Assembly (NCBI RefSeq): GCF_035917275.1 | Contig: NZ_CP108508.1 | Location: 5,890,001 to 5,954,000 of the forward strand | DNA: 64,000 nucleotides | Reading direction: 5' to 3' | Origin: Streptomyces sp. NBC_01237 | GTDB lineage: Bacteria > Actinomycetota > Actinomycetes > Streptomycetales > Streptomycetaceae | Part shown: in pieces, positions 33,811 through 42,826 of the stretch | How the letters are laid out: the number at the start of each line of letters is the position of its first letter | Numbering within the stretch: the first letter of the stretch is position 1 | The notes under the pieces: generated by a model | Told to the model about the DNA's origin: nothing | What the model saw: the letters and a program-made list of their open reading frames with translations, nothing else | The model's database searches: none | Made by a program: the position numbers and the translations under genes

Positions 33811-34826
33811 GTGGTACAGGACCGACCCCCGCGGAGCAGCATCTGGGGGACCGGCTCGCCGCGCTTGTCGACGGTGAGCTGAAACATGATGCCCGTGAAC
33901 GGGTCCTGGCCCATCTGGCCACCTGTCCCAAGTGCAAGGCCGAGGCCGACGCCCAGCGGCGCCTGAAGAGTGCCTTCGCCCTGTCCAGCTCACCCTCGCC
34001 CTCCGAGGGGTTCCTGGCCCGTCTGCAGGGCCTTCCCGGGGGTCCCAGCGGCGGCGACGGCGGCCCCGGCGGACCGTTCGGCGGCAGCGGACGCTTCGCC
34101 GACGAGTTCTTCCCCGCGATGCGGCCCTCCGGCGGCAGCCGTACGGACCCGGCCCCGGGCTCCTCGCCGCTCGACAGCTTCGGTTACCTCCCCGCCGGGC
34201 ACGGCTCCACCGCGGTCCTGCCGGGCGGCGGCTCCCGCGGCGTCTTCCGCATACACGACGTGGCCCGTGACGCCGACCGTTCGCCCTGGCGCGGCCGGAG
34301 AATCGCCTTCGCCGCGGCCAGCGCCGTGTCGCTGGCGGCCATCGCCCTCGGTGGCACCCTCCCCCTGGACTCCGCTCCCGACACCGCGCTCCGGGCCGAG
34401 GGCACGGGCAGCAGTGTGACCCCGCTCGACGCCGACGCGCGGGCCGAGAGCGGCAGCGCGGCCAGCCGCAGGGCCGGTGGCGCGCTCGCCGTGGACGGCG
34501 ACCGTCCGGCGATCGGCTCCACCGCGGTGCCCTCGGCCTCGCCGGCCGTCCGGGCCCCGATGGCCCCGCAGATGCTCGCGGCAGTGCCCTCGTCGCTCAG
34601 GGCCGCGCCGCTCACCGGGAACCCGTTCGTCCTCCCCGCACTGAATGTCTCCGTGCCCCCGCTGATACGGCCGACCGGCACCACGTCGCTGCTGGCCGCG
34701 GCGCTCGGTGGTGCCCCGGCGCCGAAGTCGGCCGCTCCGTCCGCACCGGCCTCGGCGAGGCCGTCCGCACCCGCCTCCGCGCTGCCGCCCAACGATCACG
34801 CACTCCCGCTTTTCCCCCGGCGCTGA
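33807..34826 (+). CDS. Zinc-binding anti-sigma factor, membrane anchored
   Basis: This 339-residue protein has an N-terminal ZAS domain: [23 protein letters not shown] contains the H-x3-C-x2-C motif. A flexible Gly/Pro/Ser region follows, then one transmembrane helix (about residues 167-185, [18 protein letters not shown]) and a long Ala/Pro/Ser-rich extracytoplasmic tail. It should bind and inhibit SigE in the cytoplasm, like RseA (Rv1222). The GTG start overlaps the sigE stop. The HtrA protease encoded next may take part in its turnover or be a SigE target. Confidence 0.9.
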   Translation: MSGTGPTPAEQHLGDRLAALVDGELKHDARERVLAHLATCPKCKAEADAQRRLKSAFALSSSPSPSEGFLARLQGLPGGPSGGDGGPGGPFGGSGRFADEFFPAMRPSGGSRTDPAPGSSPLDSFGYLPAGHGSTAVLPGGGSRGVFRIHDVARDADRSPWRGRRIAFAAASAVSLAAIALGGTLPLDSAPDTALRAEGTGSSVTPLDADARAESGSAASRRAGGALAVDGDRPAIGSTAVPSASPAVRAPMAPQMLAAVPSSLRAAPLTGNPFVLPALNVSVPPLIRPTGTTSLLAAALGGAPAPKSAAPSAPASARPSAPASALPPNDHALPLFPRR

Positions 34827-34915
34827 CGGGGCCCTGCGCGGGGATTCGCAAACCTGGTTGAATTCCGGGAGGGACGCCCCTGTGGGGGCGTACAGAGGCC
34901 AGTTGCGGGGAGATC

Positions 34916-36643
34916 ATGGACGACGCGAAGCCCACCGGGCCCAAGGCGAAGTGGTGGAGCCGTCCCACGACGGGGCGCAGCGGTCGCACGGAACCGGAAG
35001 GCGTATCTCCCGCCGAGGACTCCGCGGGAGCCGCGAATACGGCAGACGTGACGGACGCGGCCGGGACGGGGAGTGCGGCGGTATCGGAACAGCCGGTCCC
35101 CGGTGTGCCGACGCCCGCACTCCCGGCCGACGAGCCGCTCCGGCCCGCCGCCCCCGCGATGCGGCCGCTGCACGAGCCCGACGAGTACAGCACTCCGCCC
35201 TACGGCGGCCCCGGTCCATGGGCGCCCGCGCCCCCCGTACAGCGACCCGTGCCGACCCCGGCGCACGGGACCCCCGTACCCCCGCAGTACGCCGCGACGA
35301 ACGGGGCTCCCGTCGCCGTCGATCAGGTTCCGCCGCCCGGACCGGTGCCCGGCGGCATGCCGCCCCAGGCCCCGCCGCAGCACCTGCCGCCCCACCCGCA
35401 GGCGCAGCAGGTGCCGCAGCAGTCCGGACAGCAGCCGCCCTCCCAGTGGCTCCAGTACGACCCCTGGGGGGCGCCGCGGCAGCCGCTGACCCAGCCGGGT
35501 CCCCCGCTCGGCACCGAACCCGCCGGGCGCGGCAAGAGCCGCCGGGGGACCGTCCTGATCGGGGCCGTCCTGCTCGCCGTGGTCGCGGGCGGCATAGGCG
35601 GTGGAATCGGCGCCTACGTCGAGCGCAACGGTGGCCTGACCAGCGTCGAGCTTCCCCAGACCGGCCGGGACAGCGGGGGGCGGGCTCCCGACAGCGTCGC
35701 CGGGATCGCCGCCAGCGCCCTGCCCAGCGTCGTCACCCTGCACGTCAACGGTGCGTCGGAGTCCGGCACCGGCACCGGCTTCGTCCTCGACAACAAGGGC
35801 CACATCCTCACCAACAACCATGTCGTCTCCCCGGCCGGCTCCAGTGGCGACATCACCGTGACGTTCAGCGGCGGCGAGACGGCGGCCGCCGAGATCGTCG
35901 GCAAGGACAGCGGCTACGACCTGGCCGTCGTCAGGGTCACCGGAGTCTCCGGACTCAAGCCGCTGCCCCTCGGCAACTCCGACAATGTGCAGGTGGGCGA
36001 CCCGGTGGTGGCCATCGGTGCCCCCTTCGACCTGTCGAACACGGTCACCTCCGGCATCATCAGCGCCAAGCAGCGGCCGATCACCGCCGGTGGCGAGAAG
36101 GGCGACGGCACCGACGTCAGCTATGTCGACGCGCTCCAGACCGACGCTCCGATCAACCCCGGGAACTCCGGCGGCCCGCTCGTCGACGCCCAGGCCCATG
36201 TCATCGGGATCAACAGCGCCATACGCGCGGCGGACAGCGGGGCCGGATCCGAGGGCGCCCAGTCCGGTTCCATCGGCCTCGGCTTCGCCATACCCATCAA
36301 CCAGGGCAAGCGCGTCGCCGAGGAGCTGATCAACACCGGCCGGGCGACCCACCCGGTGATCGGCGTCACCCTGGACATGAAGTACACCGGTGACGGGGCC
36401 AAGGTCGGTGCGAAGGGCGCCGACGGCGGGCCCGCGGTCACCACCGGCGGCCCCGGGGCGAAGGCTGGCATCAGGCCGGGCGACATCATCACCGAGGTCC
36501 AGGGCCAGCGGGTGCACAGCGGCGAGGAGCTGATCGTGAAGATCCGTGCCCACCGCCCCGGCGATCGGCTCGTCCTCCGGCTGACCCGCGGTGGTAAAGA
36601 CCTGTCCATGACTTTGACGCTCGGCTCGGCAAGCGGCACGTAA
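34916..36643 (+). CDS. HtrA/DegP-like trypsin-type serine protease with PDZ domain
   Basis: This 575-residue protein has a disordered Pro/Gln-rich cytoplasmic N-terminus (about 1-205) and one transmembrane helix (about 213-236). The extracytoplasmic trypsin-like domain has triad His302 (ILTNNHVV), Asp335 (SGYDLAVVRV) and Ser418 (NPGNSGGPLVD). A C-terminal PDZ domain (about 480-570, PGAKAGIRPGDIITEVQG) follows. It degrades or refolds misfolded envelope proteins. It follows sigE and its anti-sigma factor, as htrA (Rv1223) does, so it is probably part of the envelope stress response. Confidence 0.93.
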   Translation: MDDAKPTGPKAKWWSRPTTGRSGRTEPEGVSPAEDSAGAANTADVTDAAGTGSAAVSEQPVPGVPTPALPADEPLRPAAPAMRPLHEPDEYSTPPYGGPGPWAPAPPVQRPVPTPAHGTPVPPQYAATNGAPVAVDQVPPPGPVPGGMPPQAPPQHLPPHPQAQQVPQQSGQQPPSQWLQYDPWGAPRQPLTQPGPPLGTEPAGRGKSRRGTVLIGAVLLAVVAGGIGGGIGAYVERNGGLTSVELPQTGRDSGGRAPDSVAGIAASALPSVVTLHVNGASESGTGTGFVLDNKGHILTNNHVVSPAGSSGDITVTFSGGETAAAEIVGKDSGYDLAVVRVTGVSGLKPLPLGNSDNVQVGDPVVAIGAPFDLSNTVTSGIISAKQRPITAGGEKGDGTDVSYVDALQTDAPINPGNSGGPLVDAQAHVIGINSAIRAADSGAGSEGAQSGSIGLGFAIPINQGKRVAEELINTGRATHPVIGVTLDMKYTGDGAKVGAKGADGGPAVTTGGPGAKAGIRPGDIITEVQGQRVHSGEELIVKIRAHRPGDRLVLRLTRGGKDLSMTLTLGSASGT

Positions 36644-36761
36644 CGGCCACCGGAAGGTACCGCCCGGACAGCTTCGACAGGTACCGTTGAGCGGTCCGGG
36701 CCGTCATCCGGCCTGGTGGGGAAGACCCGGAGAACACGCGGAGAACACGAGGAGCAGCTAG

Positions 36762-37262
36762 GTGTTCAATGACATAGGCGCACTGGAGCTGCTGACGCTC
36801 GTGGTTCTCGCCGTACTGGTCTTCGGCCCCGAGAAGCTGCCGAAGGTCATTCAGGACGTCACGCGCACCATTCGCAAGATCCGCGAGTTCTCGGACAGCG
36901 CCAAGGAAGACATCCGCTCGGAGCTCGGTCCGCAGTTCAAGGACTTCGAGTTCGAGGACCTCAACCCCAAGACGTTCGTCCGCAAGCAGCTGATGGACGG
37001 CAACGACGACCTGGGGCTGAAGGAGATCCGCGAGAGCTTCGACCTCCGCAAGGAGATGGCCGAGGTCACCGACGCGGTGAACGGACGCGAGAGCGTGTCC
37101 TCCGCTTCCGCCAACAGTGCGGTGAACGGCTCGGCGAAGGAGTCGTCCGGCGGTGCGTCCGACGGTGCGGTGAACGGCTCCTCCACCACCCCTGACCTGC
37201 TCAAGAAGCCGGCGCCGCCGACCAAGGACGAGCGCCCGCCGTTCGACGCAGACGCCACCTGA
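36762..37262 (+). CDS. tatB: Sec-independent protein translocase TatB
   Basis: This 166-residue protein starts with a short periplasmic end, a transmembrane helix (LELLTLVVLAVLVFGPEKLPKV) with the FGPEKLP hinge and an amphipathic helix (IRKIREFSDSAKEDI). A variable charged C-terminus carries three AVNG repeats and a KKPAPPTKDERPPFDADAT tail. It recruits twin-arginine substrates to TatC. The GTG start has GGAGCAG nearby. It follows htrA, as in M. tuberculosis Rv1223-Rv1224. Confidence 0.93.
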   Translation: MFNDIGALELLTLVVLAVLVFGPEKLPKVIQDVTRTIRKIREFSDSAKEDIRSELGPQFKDFEFEDLNPKTFVRKQLMDGNDDLGLKEIRESFDLRKEMAEVTDAVNGRESVSSASANSAVNGSAKESSGGASDGAVNGSSTTPDLLKKPAPPTKDERPPFDADAT

Positions 37263-37387
37263 GACCGGTCAATCCCGACTCGCCCCTACGGTATGGCTAT
37301 TCTCCATCTGTCCGGTTGCGAGGACGCCCAAGCCCGCGGGGGGCGGGCCGCTCCGGATCGGAACAGATCGAGGAGGCGGCCGGGCAG

Positions 37388-38047
37388 ATGGAGACGACGA
37401 GTCGGGTAGGGGCGGAAGGTGCGCCCAGCACAGTCACCGCAGAGGGGGTGCCGGCGACCCGGCGTACGGTCGACGGCTATCTGCGGGCGCCGTTCCCGTG
37501 GTACGGGCTGGACGAGGCATTCACCGGGCCGCGCTGGCCGATGCAGGTCGGCACCGCGGCGGACGGCACGGTGCAGCACGGTTCCACCGGACACGGTGAC
37601 GAGCCCCTGGTGCGGTCCGACGCGCGCCCGGAGAAGGAACGCTTCGCGGTCGTCGTGACCGTGGCCAGCAGCCCGGTGCGGCGCAGCGGCGACGGTACGG
37701 GGGTGCTGGACGCCACCACGGTCTCCTCGGCCGCCTGGCTGGCGGGCTCCGGCCTCCTGGCATACACCTGGCCCCCGCAGCTGGACCACGCGCTGCGAGA
37801 CGACTGGCTGGACCAGCAGACCGAGACGGCGTTCGCACTCGCCGACGACCTCGGCACCCCGCCCTGGTCGAAGCTCTCGCTTCCGGTGGACGGCGTTCCG
37901 GTGGAGTTCCACTACCGCGAGTCCGAGTTCGGCTGGGTGCTGGCCGGTTCGGCGCACGGCGGTGTGCACATCGGGGCTTACGGGCGGGGGATGAGCGCGT
38001 ACGGGCTGGGGTTCGCGGTGATCGGCGACATCACCACGTACGTCTAG
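37388..38047 (+). CDS. Conserved hypothetical protein
   Basis: This 219-residue soluble protein has no recognised domain. It has a mixed alpha/beta composition, with a Trp-rich middle (PFPWYGLDEAFTGPRWPMQVG, TWPPQLDHALRDDWLD) and a Gly/Tyr-rich C-terminus (AHGGVHIGAYGRGMSAYGLGFAVIGDI). ATG 37388 is chosen over upstream GTGs because it gives a compact protein and follows GGAGGCGG. It lies between tatB and the convergent mrp and may be Streptomyces-specific. Confidence 0.75.
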   Translation: METTSRVGAEGAPSTVTAEGVPATRRTVDGYLRAPFPWYGLDEAFTGPRWPMQVGTAADGTVQHGSTGHGDEPLVRSDARPEKERFAVVVTVASSPVRRSGDGTGVLDATTVSSAAWLAGSGLLAYTWPPQLDHALRDDWLDQQTETAFALADDLGTPPWSKLSLPVDGVPVEFHYRESEFGWVLAGSAHGGVHIGAYGRGMSAYGLGFAVIGDITTYV

Positions 38048-38119
38048 GCGGTCCCGGCGGCTGCCGGGCGGGCGGAAGCGTCCGCCCGGCGACCGGGATC
38101 AGCGGTGCCGGGACCGAGG

Positions 38120-38153
38120 ACAGCGCGGTACCCGGGGGCCGGGACCGCGCTGT
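38120..38153. terminator. Bidirectional hairpin between convergent genes
   Basis: Arms 38120-38129 and 38144-38153 (10 bases, 14-base loop) lie just before the mrp stop. A second smaller hairpin (38069-38076 with 38081-38088) precedes it on the plus side. Confidence 0.6.
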
Positions 38154-38167
38154 CGGGTCGGTGGGTG

Positions 38168-39301
38168 TCAGAACTTGTTGCGGGGGGTGATGCCCAGCGA
38201 CATGCCGGACAGGCCGCGCTGACGGCCGCTCAGCTTCTCCGCGATGGACCGCAGCGCGCTGCCGGCCGGGGAGTCGGGGTCGGACAGGACCACCGGCTTG
38301 CCCTCGTCGCCGCCCTCGCGCAGCCGCAGGTCGATCGGGATGGAGCCGAGCACCGGAACCTCGGCGCCGACCGTCCGCGTCAGGCCCTCCGCGACCCGCG
38401 CGCCGCCGCCCGAGCCGAACACATCGACCATCTCGTCGCAGTGCGGGCACGGCATGCCCGACATGTTCTCCACGACGCCGACGATCTTCTGGTGGGTCTG
38501 TACGGCGATGGAGCCGGCCCGCTCGGCGACCTCGGCCGCGGCCTGCTGCGGGGTCGTGACGACCAGGATCTCCGCGTTCGGCACGAGCTGCGCGACGGAG
38601 ATCGCGATGTCACCGGTGCCCGGCGGCAGGTCGAGCAGCAGCACGTCCAGGTCGCCCCAGTACACATCGGCGAGGAACTGCTGCAGCGCGCGGTGCAGCA
38701 TGGGTCCGCGCCACACCACCGGGGCGTTGCCCGGGGTGAACATGCCGATGGAGATGACCTTCACGCCATGTGCGGACGGCGGCATGATCATGTTCTCGAC
38801 CTGGGTCGGCTTGCCGTCCGCGCCGAGCATCCGGGGCACGCTGTGCCCGTAGATGTCCGCGTCCACGACGCCCACCTTCAGCCCGTCGGCCGCCATGGCC
38901 GCCGCGAGGTTCACCGTTACCGAGGACTTGCCGACGCCGCCCTTGCCGGAGGCGACCGCGTACACCCGGGTCAGCGAGCCGGGCTGGGCGAAGGGGACCT
39001 CGCGCTCGGCCGTGCCGCCGCGCAGCGCGGACGCGAGTTCCTTGCGCTGTTCGTCACTCATCACATCGAGCGTGACGTCGACGCGCGAGACGCCTTCGAC
39101 CCGCGCGACCGCTTCGGTCACATTCTTGGTGATCGTCTCGCGCATCGGGCAGCCGGAGACCGTGAGATACACCGTGACAGCGACTACACCGTCAGCATCG
39201 ATCTCGACCGATTTCACCATGCCCAGCTCGGTGATCGGGCGGTGGATCTCCGGGTCGTTCACTGTCGACAGTGCTTCACGCACCGCGTCTTCCGTAGCCA
39301 T
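38168..39301 (-). CDS. mrp: Mrp/NBP35 family iron-sulfur carrier ATPase
   Basis: This 377-residue protein has an N-terminal MIP18/DUF59 domain (residues 1-95, DPEIHRPITELGMV) and a P-loop domain with deviant Walker A SGKGGVGKSS (about 117-126). It also has DLPPGTGD and the C-x2-C pair MPCPHC that binds a transferable [4Fe-4S] cluster at the dimer interface. It assembles or delivers Fe-S clusters to apoproteins. ATG 39301 gives the standard MATEDAVREAL start. It corresponds to mrp (Rv1229c) in the mycobacterial cluster. Confidence 0.93.
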   Translation of the reverse strand: MATEDAVREALSTVNDPEIHRPITELGMVKSVEIDADGVVAVTVYLTVSGCPMRETITKNVTEAVARVEGVSRVDVTLDVMSDEQRKELASALRGGTAEREVPFAQPGSLTRVYAVASGKGGVGKSSVTVNLAAAMAADGLKVGVVDADIYGHSVPRMLGADGKPTQVENMIMPPSAHGVKVISIGMFTPGNAPVVWRGPMLHRALQQFLADVYWGDLDVLLLDLPPGTGDIAISVAQLVPNAEILVVTTPQQAAAEVAERAGSIAVQTHQKIVGVVENMSGMPCPHCDEMVDVFGSGGGARVAEGLTRTVGAEVPVLGSIPIDLRLREGGDEGKPVVLSDPDSPAGSALRSIAEKLSGRQRGLSGMSLGITPRNKF

Positions 39302-39344
39302 AGGGACGATGGTACGGCGCAGGGCCGTACGCGCGGGTAACCCT

Positions 39345-39905
39345 TCAGCGGTCGCCTTCGTCACTCTCGTGGCGGGCGAGAACCTGCCGGTCGTCCATGT
39401 CCCTCATCATGTCCTGGAGTTCCGACCTGATCCAGTCCCGGGTGGCGACCTCGCCGAGGCCCATCCGCAGCGCGGCGATCTCCCGGGTGAGGTACTCGGT
39501 GTCGGCGATGGAGCGCTCGTTCTGCTTGCGGTCCTGCTCGTGGGTGACCCGGTCCCGGTCGTCCTGGCGGTTCTGCGCGAGCAGGATCAGCGGAGCGGCG
39601 TACGACGCCTGGAGCGACAGCATCAGCGTCAGGAAGATGAACGGATACCCGTCGAACCGCAGGTCACGCGGCGCGAAGATGTTCCACAGCACCCAGAGGA
39701 TGATGATCAGCGTCATCCAGACGATGAACCGTCCGGTGCCCAGGAACCGGGCGATCCGCTCGGAGAACCGGCCGAACGCCTCCGGGTCGTACTCCGGCAG
39801 CAGCTTGCGCCGGGGGTCCTTCGGCTGGTCGATCCGGTTCCGCGGCGGGCGCACGATGCCGGAGGAACCCGTCGACGCCGCCTTCGCACGCTCCTCACCG
39901 GCCAT
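39345..39905 (-). CDS. DUF1003 family membrane protein
   Basis: This 186-residue protein has a basic N-terminus, two transmembrane helices (about residues 61-79 IVWMTLIIILWVLWNIFA and 87-110 FIFLTLMLSLQASYAAPLIL) and a charged helical C-terminus starting AQNRQDDRDRV. The layout is characteristic of DUF1003. The start ATG 39905 overlaps the last 11 bases of the MgtE_N/CBS gene, so the two are translationally coupled. This suggests a membrane partner of that soluble protein. Its function is unknown. Confidence 0.9.
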   Translation of the reverse strand: MAGEERAKAASTGSSGIVRPPRNRIDQPKDPRRKLLPEYDPEAFGRFSERIARFLGTGRFIVWMTLIIILWVLWNIFAPRDLRFDGYPFIFLTLMLSLQASYAAPLILLAQNRQDDRDRVTHEQDRKQNERSIADTEYLTREIAALRMGLGEVATRDWIRSELQDMMRDMDDRQVLARHESDEGDR

Positions 39906-41169
39906 GGGCGATCCCTTCCTCACCGTGGAAGTCGGTCTCACGCCAGTCGTCGGGCAGCAGGTGGTCCAGGACGTCGTCCACCGTCACCGCGCCGAGCAGC
40001 GAGCCGCTCTCGTCGACGACGGGCACCGAGACCATGTTGTACGCGGCCAGATAGCTGGTCACGACCGGCAGCGGGGTGTCCGGGGACAGCGGCACGAGAT
40101 CGCTGTCGACGATCGAGCTGACCAGGGTGAACGGCGGGTCGCGCAGCAGCCGCTGGAAGTGCACCGTGCCCAGGTACTTGCCGGTCGGGGTCTCGTCCGG
40201 CGGGCGGCAGACGTACACCTGCGCGGCCAGTGCCGGTGACAGGTCCGACTGCCTGACCCGGGCCAGCGCGTCGGCGACCGTGGCGTCCGGCCGCAGCACG
40301 ATCGGCTCGGTCGTCATCAGACCGCCCGCGGTCCGCTCCTCGTACGACATCAGGCGGCGCACATCGGCGGCGTCGTCCGGCCGCATCAGCGCCAGCAGCC
40401 GCTCCTTGTCCTCCTCGGGCAGCTCGGAGAGCAGGTCGGCCGCGTCGTCCGGGTCCATCGCCTCCAGCACATCGGCGGCCCGCTCCTCCTGGAGCTTGCC
40501 GATGATCTCCACCTGGTCGTCCTCGGGCAGCTCCTCCAGGACGTCGGCGAGCCGGTCGTCGTCCAGCGCGGCGGCGACCTCGGCCCGGCGCTTGGGCGAC
40601 AGATGGTGCAGGGCGTTGGCCACATCGGTGGGCCGCAGCCGTTCGAACGTGGCGACCAGGCTCTCGGCGCCCTGTCCGTGCTCATCCAGCGAGAACCCGC
40701 TGACCGCCGACCACTCCACCGTCAGCGTCTCGCCCTTGCGGCGCAGCGCCCCGCCGCGCCCCTTGCGGACGAAGTACTTGTCGATCTCCCAGTCGCGGCG
40801 GGCCGGCAGCTGCTGGATCGCCACGTCGAGGACGGTGACCTCCTCGCCGGTCTCCACCAGCCGGACCCGCCGGTCCAGGAACTCCCCGAGGATCAGGCGT
40901 TCGGTGGGCCGCTGCTCGAAGCGCCGCATGTTGACCACACCCGTGGTGATGACCTGGCCCGACTCGACGCCCGTCACCCGGGTCATCGGCAGGAAGATCC
41001 GCCGCCGGCTGAGCACCTCGACGACCATCCCGAGCAGCCTCGGCGGGCGGCCGCCGACCCGCAGCATCGCCACCAGGTCACGGACCTTGCCGACCTGATC
41101 ACCGTTGGGGTCGAAGACCGGCACACCGGAAAGATGTGACACGAAGACCCTGGGGGCGCCTGCCGCCAT
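39895..41169 (-). CDS. Soluble MgtE N-domain/CBS protein with PRC-barrel-like N-terminus
   Basis: This 424-residue cytoplasmic protein has a PRC-barrel-like start (HLSGVPVFDPNGDQVGKVRDLVAML). A MgtE_N superhelical domain follows (LSPKRRAEVAAALDDDRLADVLEELPEDDQVEIIGKL, repeated acidic helices), then two CBS domains (MTTEPIVLRPDATVADAL, VSVPVVDESGSLLGAVTVDDVLDHL). The transmembrane channel domain of MgtE is absent, so it can sense Mg2+ but not transport it. AAGGAGG precedes ATG 41169. It is coupled to DUF1003, with CorA 1.7 kb away. It corresponds to Rv1232c. Confidence 0.9.
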   Translation of the reverse strand: MAAGAPRVFVSHLSGVPVFDPNGDQVGKVRDLVAMLRVGGRPPRLLGMVVEVLSRRRIFLPMTRVTGVESGQVITTGVVNMRRFEQRPTERLILGEFLDRRVRLVETGEEVTVLDVAIQQLPARRDWEIDKYFVRKGRGGALRRKGETLTVEWSAVSGFSLDEHGQGAESLVATFERLRPTDVANALHHLSPKRRAEVAAALDDDRLADVLEELPEDDQVEIIGKLQEERAADVLEAMDPDDAADLLSELPEEDKERLLALMRPDDAADVRRLMSYEERTAGGLMTTEPIVLRPDATVADALARVRQSDLSPALAAQVYVCRPPDETPTGKYLGTVHFQRLLRDPPFTLVSSIVDSDLVPLSPDTPLPVVTSYLAAYNMVSVPVVDESGSLLGAVTVDDVLDHLLPDDWRETDFHGEEGIAHGR

Positions 41170-41396
41170 CCGATGCGCCTCCTTCGCCCGACGGTGCCGT
41201 CCGCGGTGTGTGCCGCACGGACCGCACCACGTCATATCGATCAGTCGATTTCGCCGTTATGCCGGGATCAGGCTAGCCCGTACCACGCCACTCCGCCCCG
41301 GCGGACGTCTCGGTACGCCTCGCTGCGGGCGGGCGCGGACGGACCGGTACGCTGCCGTCTGCCACCCCGTACACGCAGTTGAGAGGCAGTGCGCCC

Positions 41397-42158
41397 GTGA
41401 CCTCTTTTGCCCCGGCCGTCCGGAACCACCGCCGGGCCGCTCTCGCCGTAGTGCTCTGTGCCGGGCTCACCGCAGCCCTCACGGCCTGTGCGGGCGAGGA
41501 CCTGGACAAGGGGACGAACGGCGTCGGCAGACTCCCGGCCGCGGAGATCGACAAGAAGACGAGAGACGCGGCGGACGCGGCGGACGCGGTGCGGCTCGCG
41601 GGCAAGCTCGTCAGCAAGGGCGGCACGTACACCCTGAACATGCGGCTCAACGCGGAGGGCGGCACCGGGTCCGTCACCTCGAAGCAGAGCACGTTCGTAC
41701 TGCTGCGGATCGGTGACGAACTCTTCCTCAAGGCCGACTCCTCCTTCTGGAACCACGAGGAGAGCGACAAGGGCGAGAAGACCGACCAGGCGGCGGCCGA
41801 CAAGCTCAACGGCAAGTATGTGAAGGTCCCCGAGGGCGACCCCACGTACAAGCAGCTGCGCGGCTTCACCGACAAGGAGATCCTGCTGGACGGCCTGCTC
41901 TCGCTGCACGGCGAGGTCAGCAAGGGCGACCGGGACAAGATCTCCGGGGTCCGCACCATCCAGATCCGGGGCGGAAAGGGTGAGGGCGGCGTGCTCGACG
42001 TCTCCCTCGAGGGCAAGCCGTATCCCGTGCGGGTGGCACGCGGCGGCGGTGGGGGCAGCGTCACCCTCGCCGACTGGGGCAAGTCCTTCGCGCTGGAGGC
42101 ACCGGACGAGGCCGACACCGTCGACTACGGGGGCCAGCTCCCGAAGTCCTCGGGCTGA
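41397..42158 (+). CDS. Putative LppX/LprAFG-like lipoprotein
   Basis: This 253-residue protein has a signal peptide and lipobox LTAC (Cys near residue 31), followed by a mature beta-rich domain (GGTYTLNMRLNAEGGTGSVT, FVLLRIGDELFLKADSSFW, VRTIQIRGGKGEGGVLDVSLEGKPYPVRV). It resembles the lipid-binding LppX/LprG fold of actinobacterial envelope lipoproteins. A DAADAAD triplet repeat follows the N-terminus. GTG 41397 has GAGAGG 10 bases upstream. It is anchored to the outer face of the membrane. Confidence 0.8.
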   Translation: MTSFAPAVRNHRRAALAVVLCAGLTAALTACAGEDLDKGTNGVGRLPAAEIDKKTRDAADAADAVRLAGKLVSKGGTYTLNMRLNAEGGTGSVTSKQSTFVLLRIGDELFLKADSSFWNHEESDKGEKTDQAAADKLNGKYVKVPEGDPTYKQLRGFTDKEILLDGLLSLHGEVSKGDRDKISGVRTIQIRGGKGEGGVLDVSLEGKPYPVRVARGGGGGSVTLADWGKSFALEAPDEADTVDYGGQLPKSSG

Positions 42159-42270
42159 GGTCCTCGCGTCCTGGAGGGCCTTCGTGCCCTCGGCCCGCCG
42201 ACCGACGTCCTCGGGCCCGGACGCCCGGCCCGGGGGGCCCGCGCCGGTGTCACGGGGCCGAGGTGCCGTG

Positions 42271-42795
42271 TCAGCCCGTGCGGCGACGGCGCTTCAGCAG
42301 CAGCCGGGGGAGCGCGGCGGGCACCGGCCGACGCGTGGTCGCCGGGGTCGGCAGCGGCGGGGCCGCCAGTGAGGTGTCCGGCAGTCCGGTGCGGGTCACG
42401 CCGGGTGTCAGCCGGACGACCACGCACTCCCGCGCCCAGCGCTCGGTCATCTGTTCGGCGTCCGGCGCGTTCAGCCGCTTGCCCCTGAGTTCGGCGACCG
42501 CGGCCTCCCACTCCTCGGAGTGCGGTGCCAGTACGGAGACCGAGGCGCTCCAGACGACGAGGCGGCCGCCCTTGTCCTTGCTGCGGACGGTCACCTCGGC
42601 ACCGGCCCCGTCGGTGATCCCGGCCGGGAACGGCTGTTCGCCGGGACCGTCGCCGACGAGATGGGCCGCGCCCTCGTGCCAGACGTGCCACAGCGCGCGG
42701 GCGGGCCCGGTGCCCCGCACCCAGATCAGACCGGACTTCTTGGTGGCTTCCTCGACGAGGGCCCGGTCCATCAGCGCGTCAGCGGCAGCAGTCAT
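42271..42795 (-). CDS. Hypothetical protein, possible FMN split-barrel fold
   Basis: This 174-residue soluble protein has a core GLIWVRGTGPARALWHVWHEGAAHLVGDGPGEQPFP, then AEVTVRSKDKGGRLVVWSASVSVL. This hints at a pyridoxamine-phosphate-oxidase-like beta-barrel, but no clear flavin site was recognised. The C-terminus is basic and disordered (LLLKRRRRTG). It lies 31 bases downstream of corA on the same strand, so it may be in its operon. Confidence 0.7.
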   Translation of the reverse strand: MTAAADALMDRALVEEATKKSGLIWVRGTGPARALWHVWHEGAAHLVGDGPGEQPFPAGITDGAGAEVTVRSKDKGGRLVVWSASVSVLAPHSEEWEAAVAELRGKRLNAPDAEQMTERWARECVVVRLTPGVTRTGLPDTSLAAPPLPTPATTRRPVPAALPRLLLKRRRRTG

Positions 42796-42826
42796 GGCCG
42801 CACTCTATGGGACCGGGCCGCCCCGC

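Noticed and set aside
37080..37180. AVNG repeats in TatB as a special element
   Set aside because: TatB C-termini are variable and low-complexity. Three short repeats are ordinary for the family.
41575..41605. 9-base repeats giving DAADAAD in the lipoprotein
   Set aside because: This is a short microsatellite-like slippage in a linker behind the lipobox, with no sign of function.
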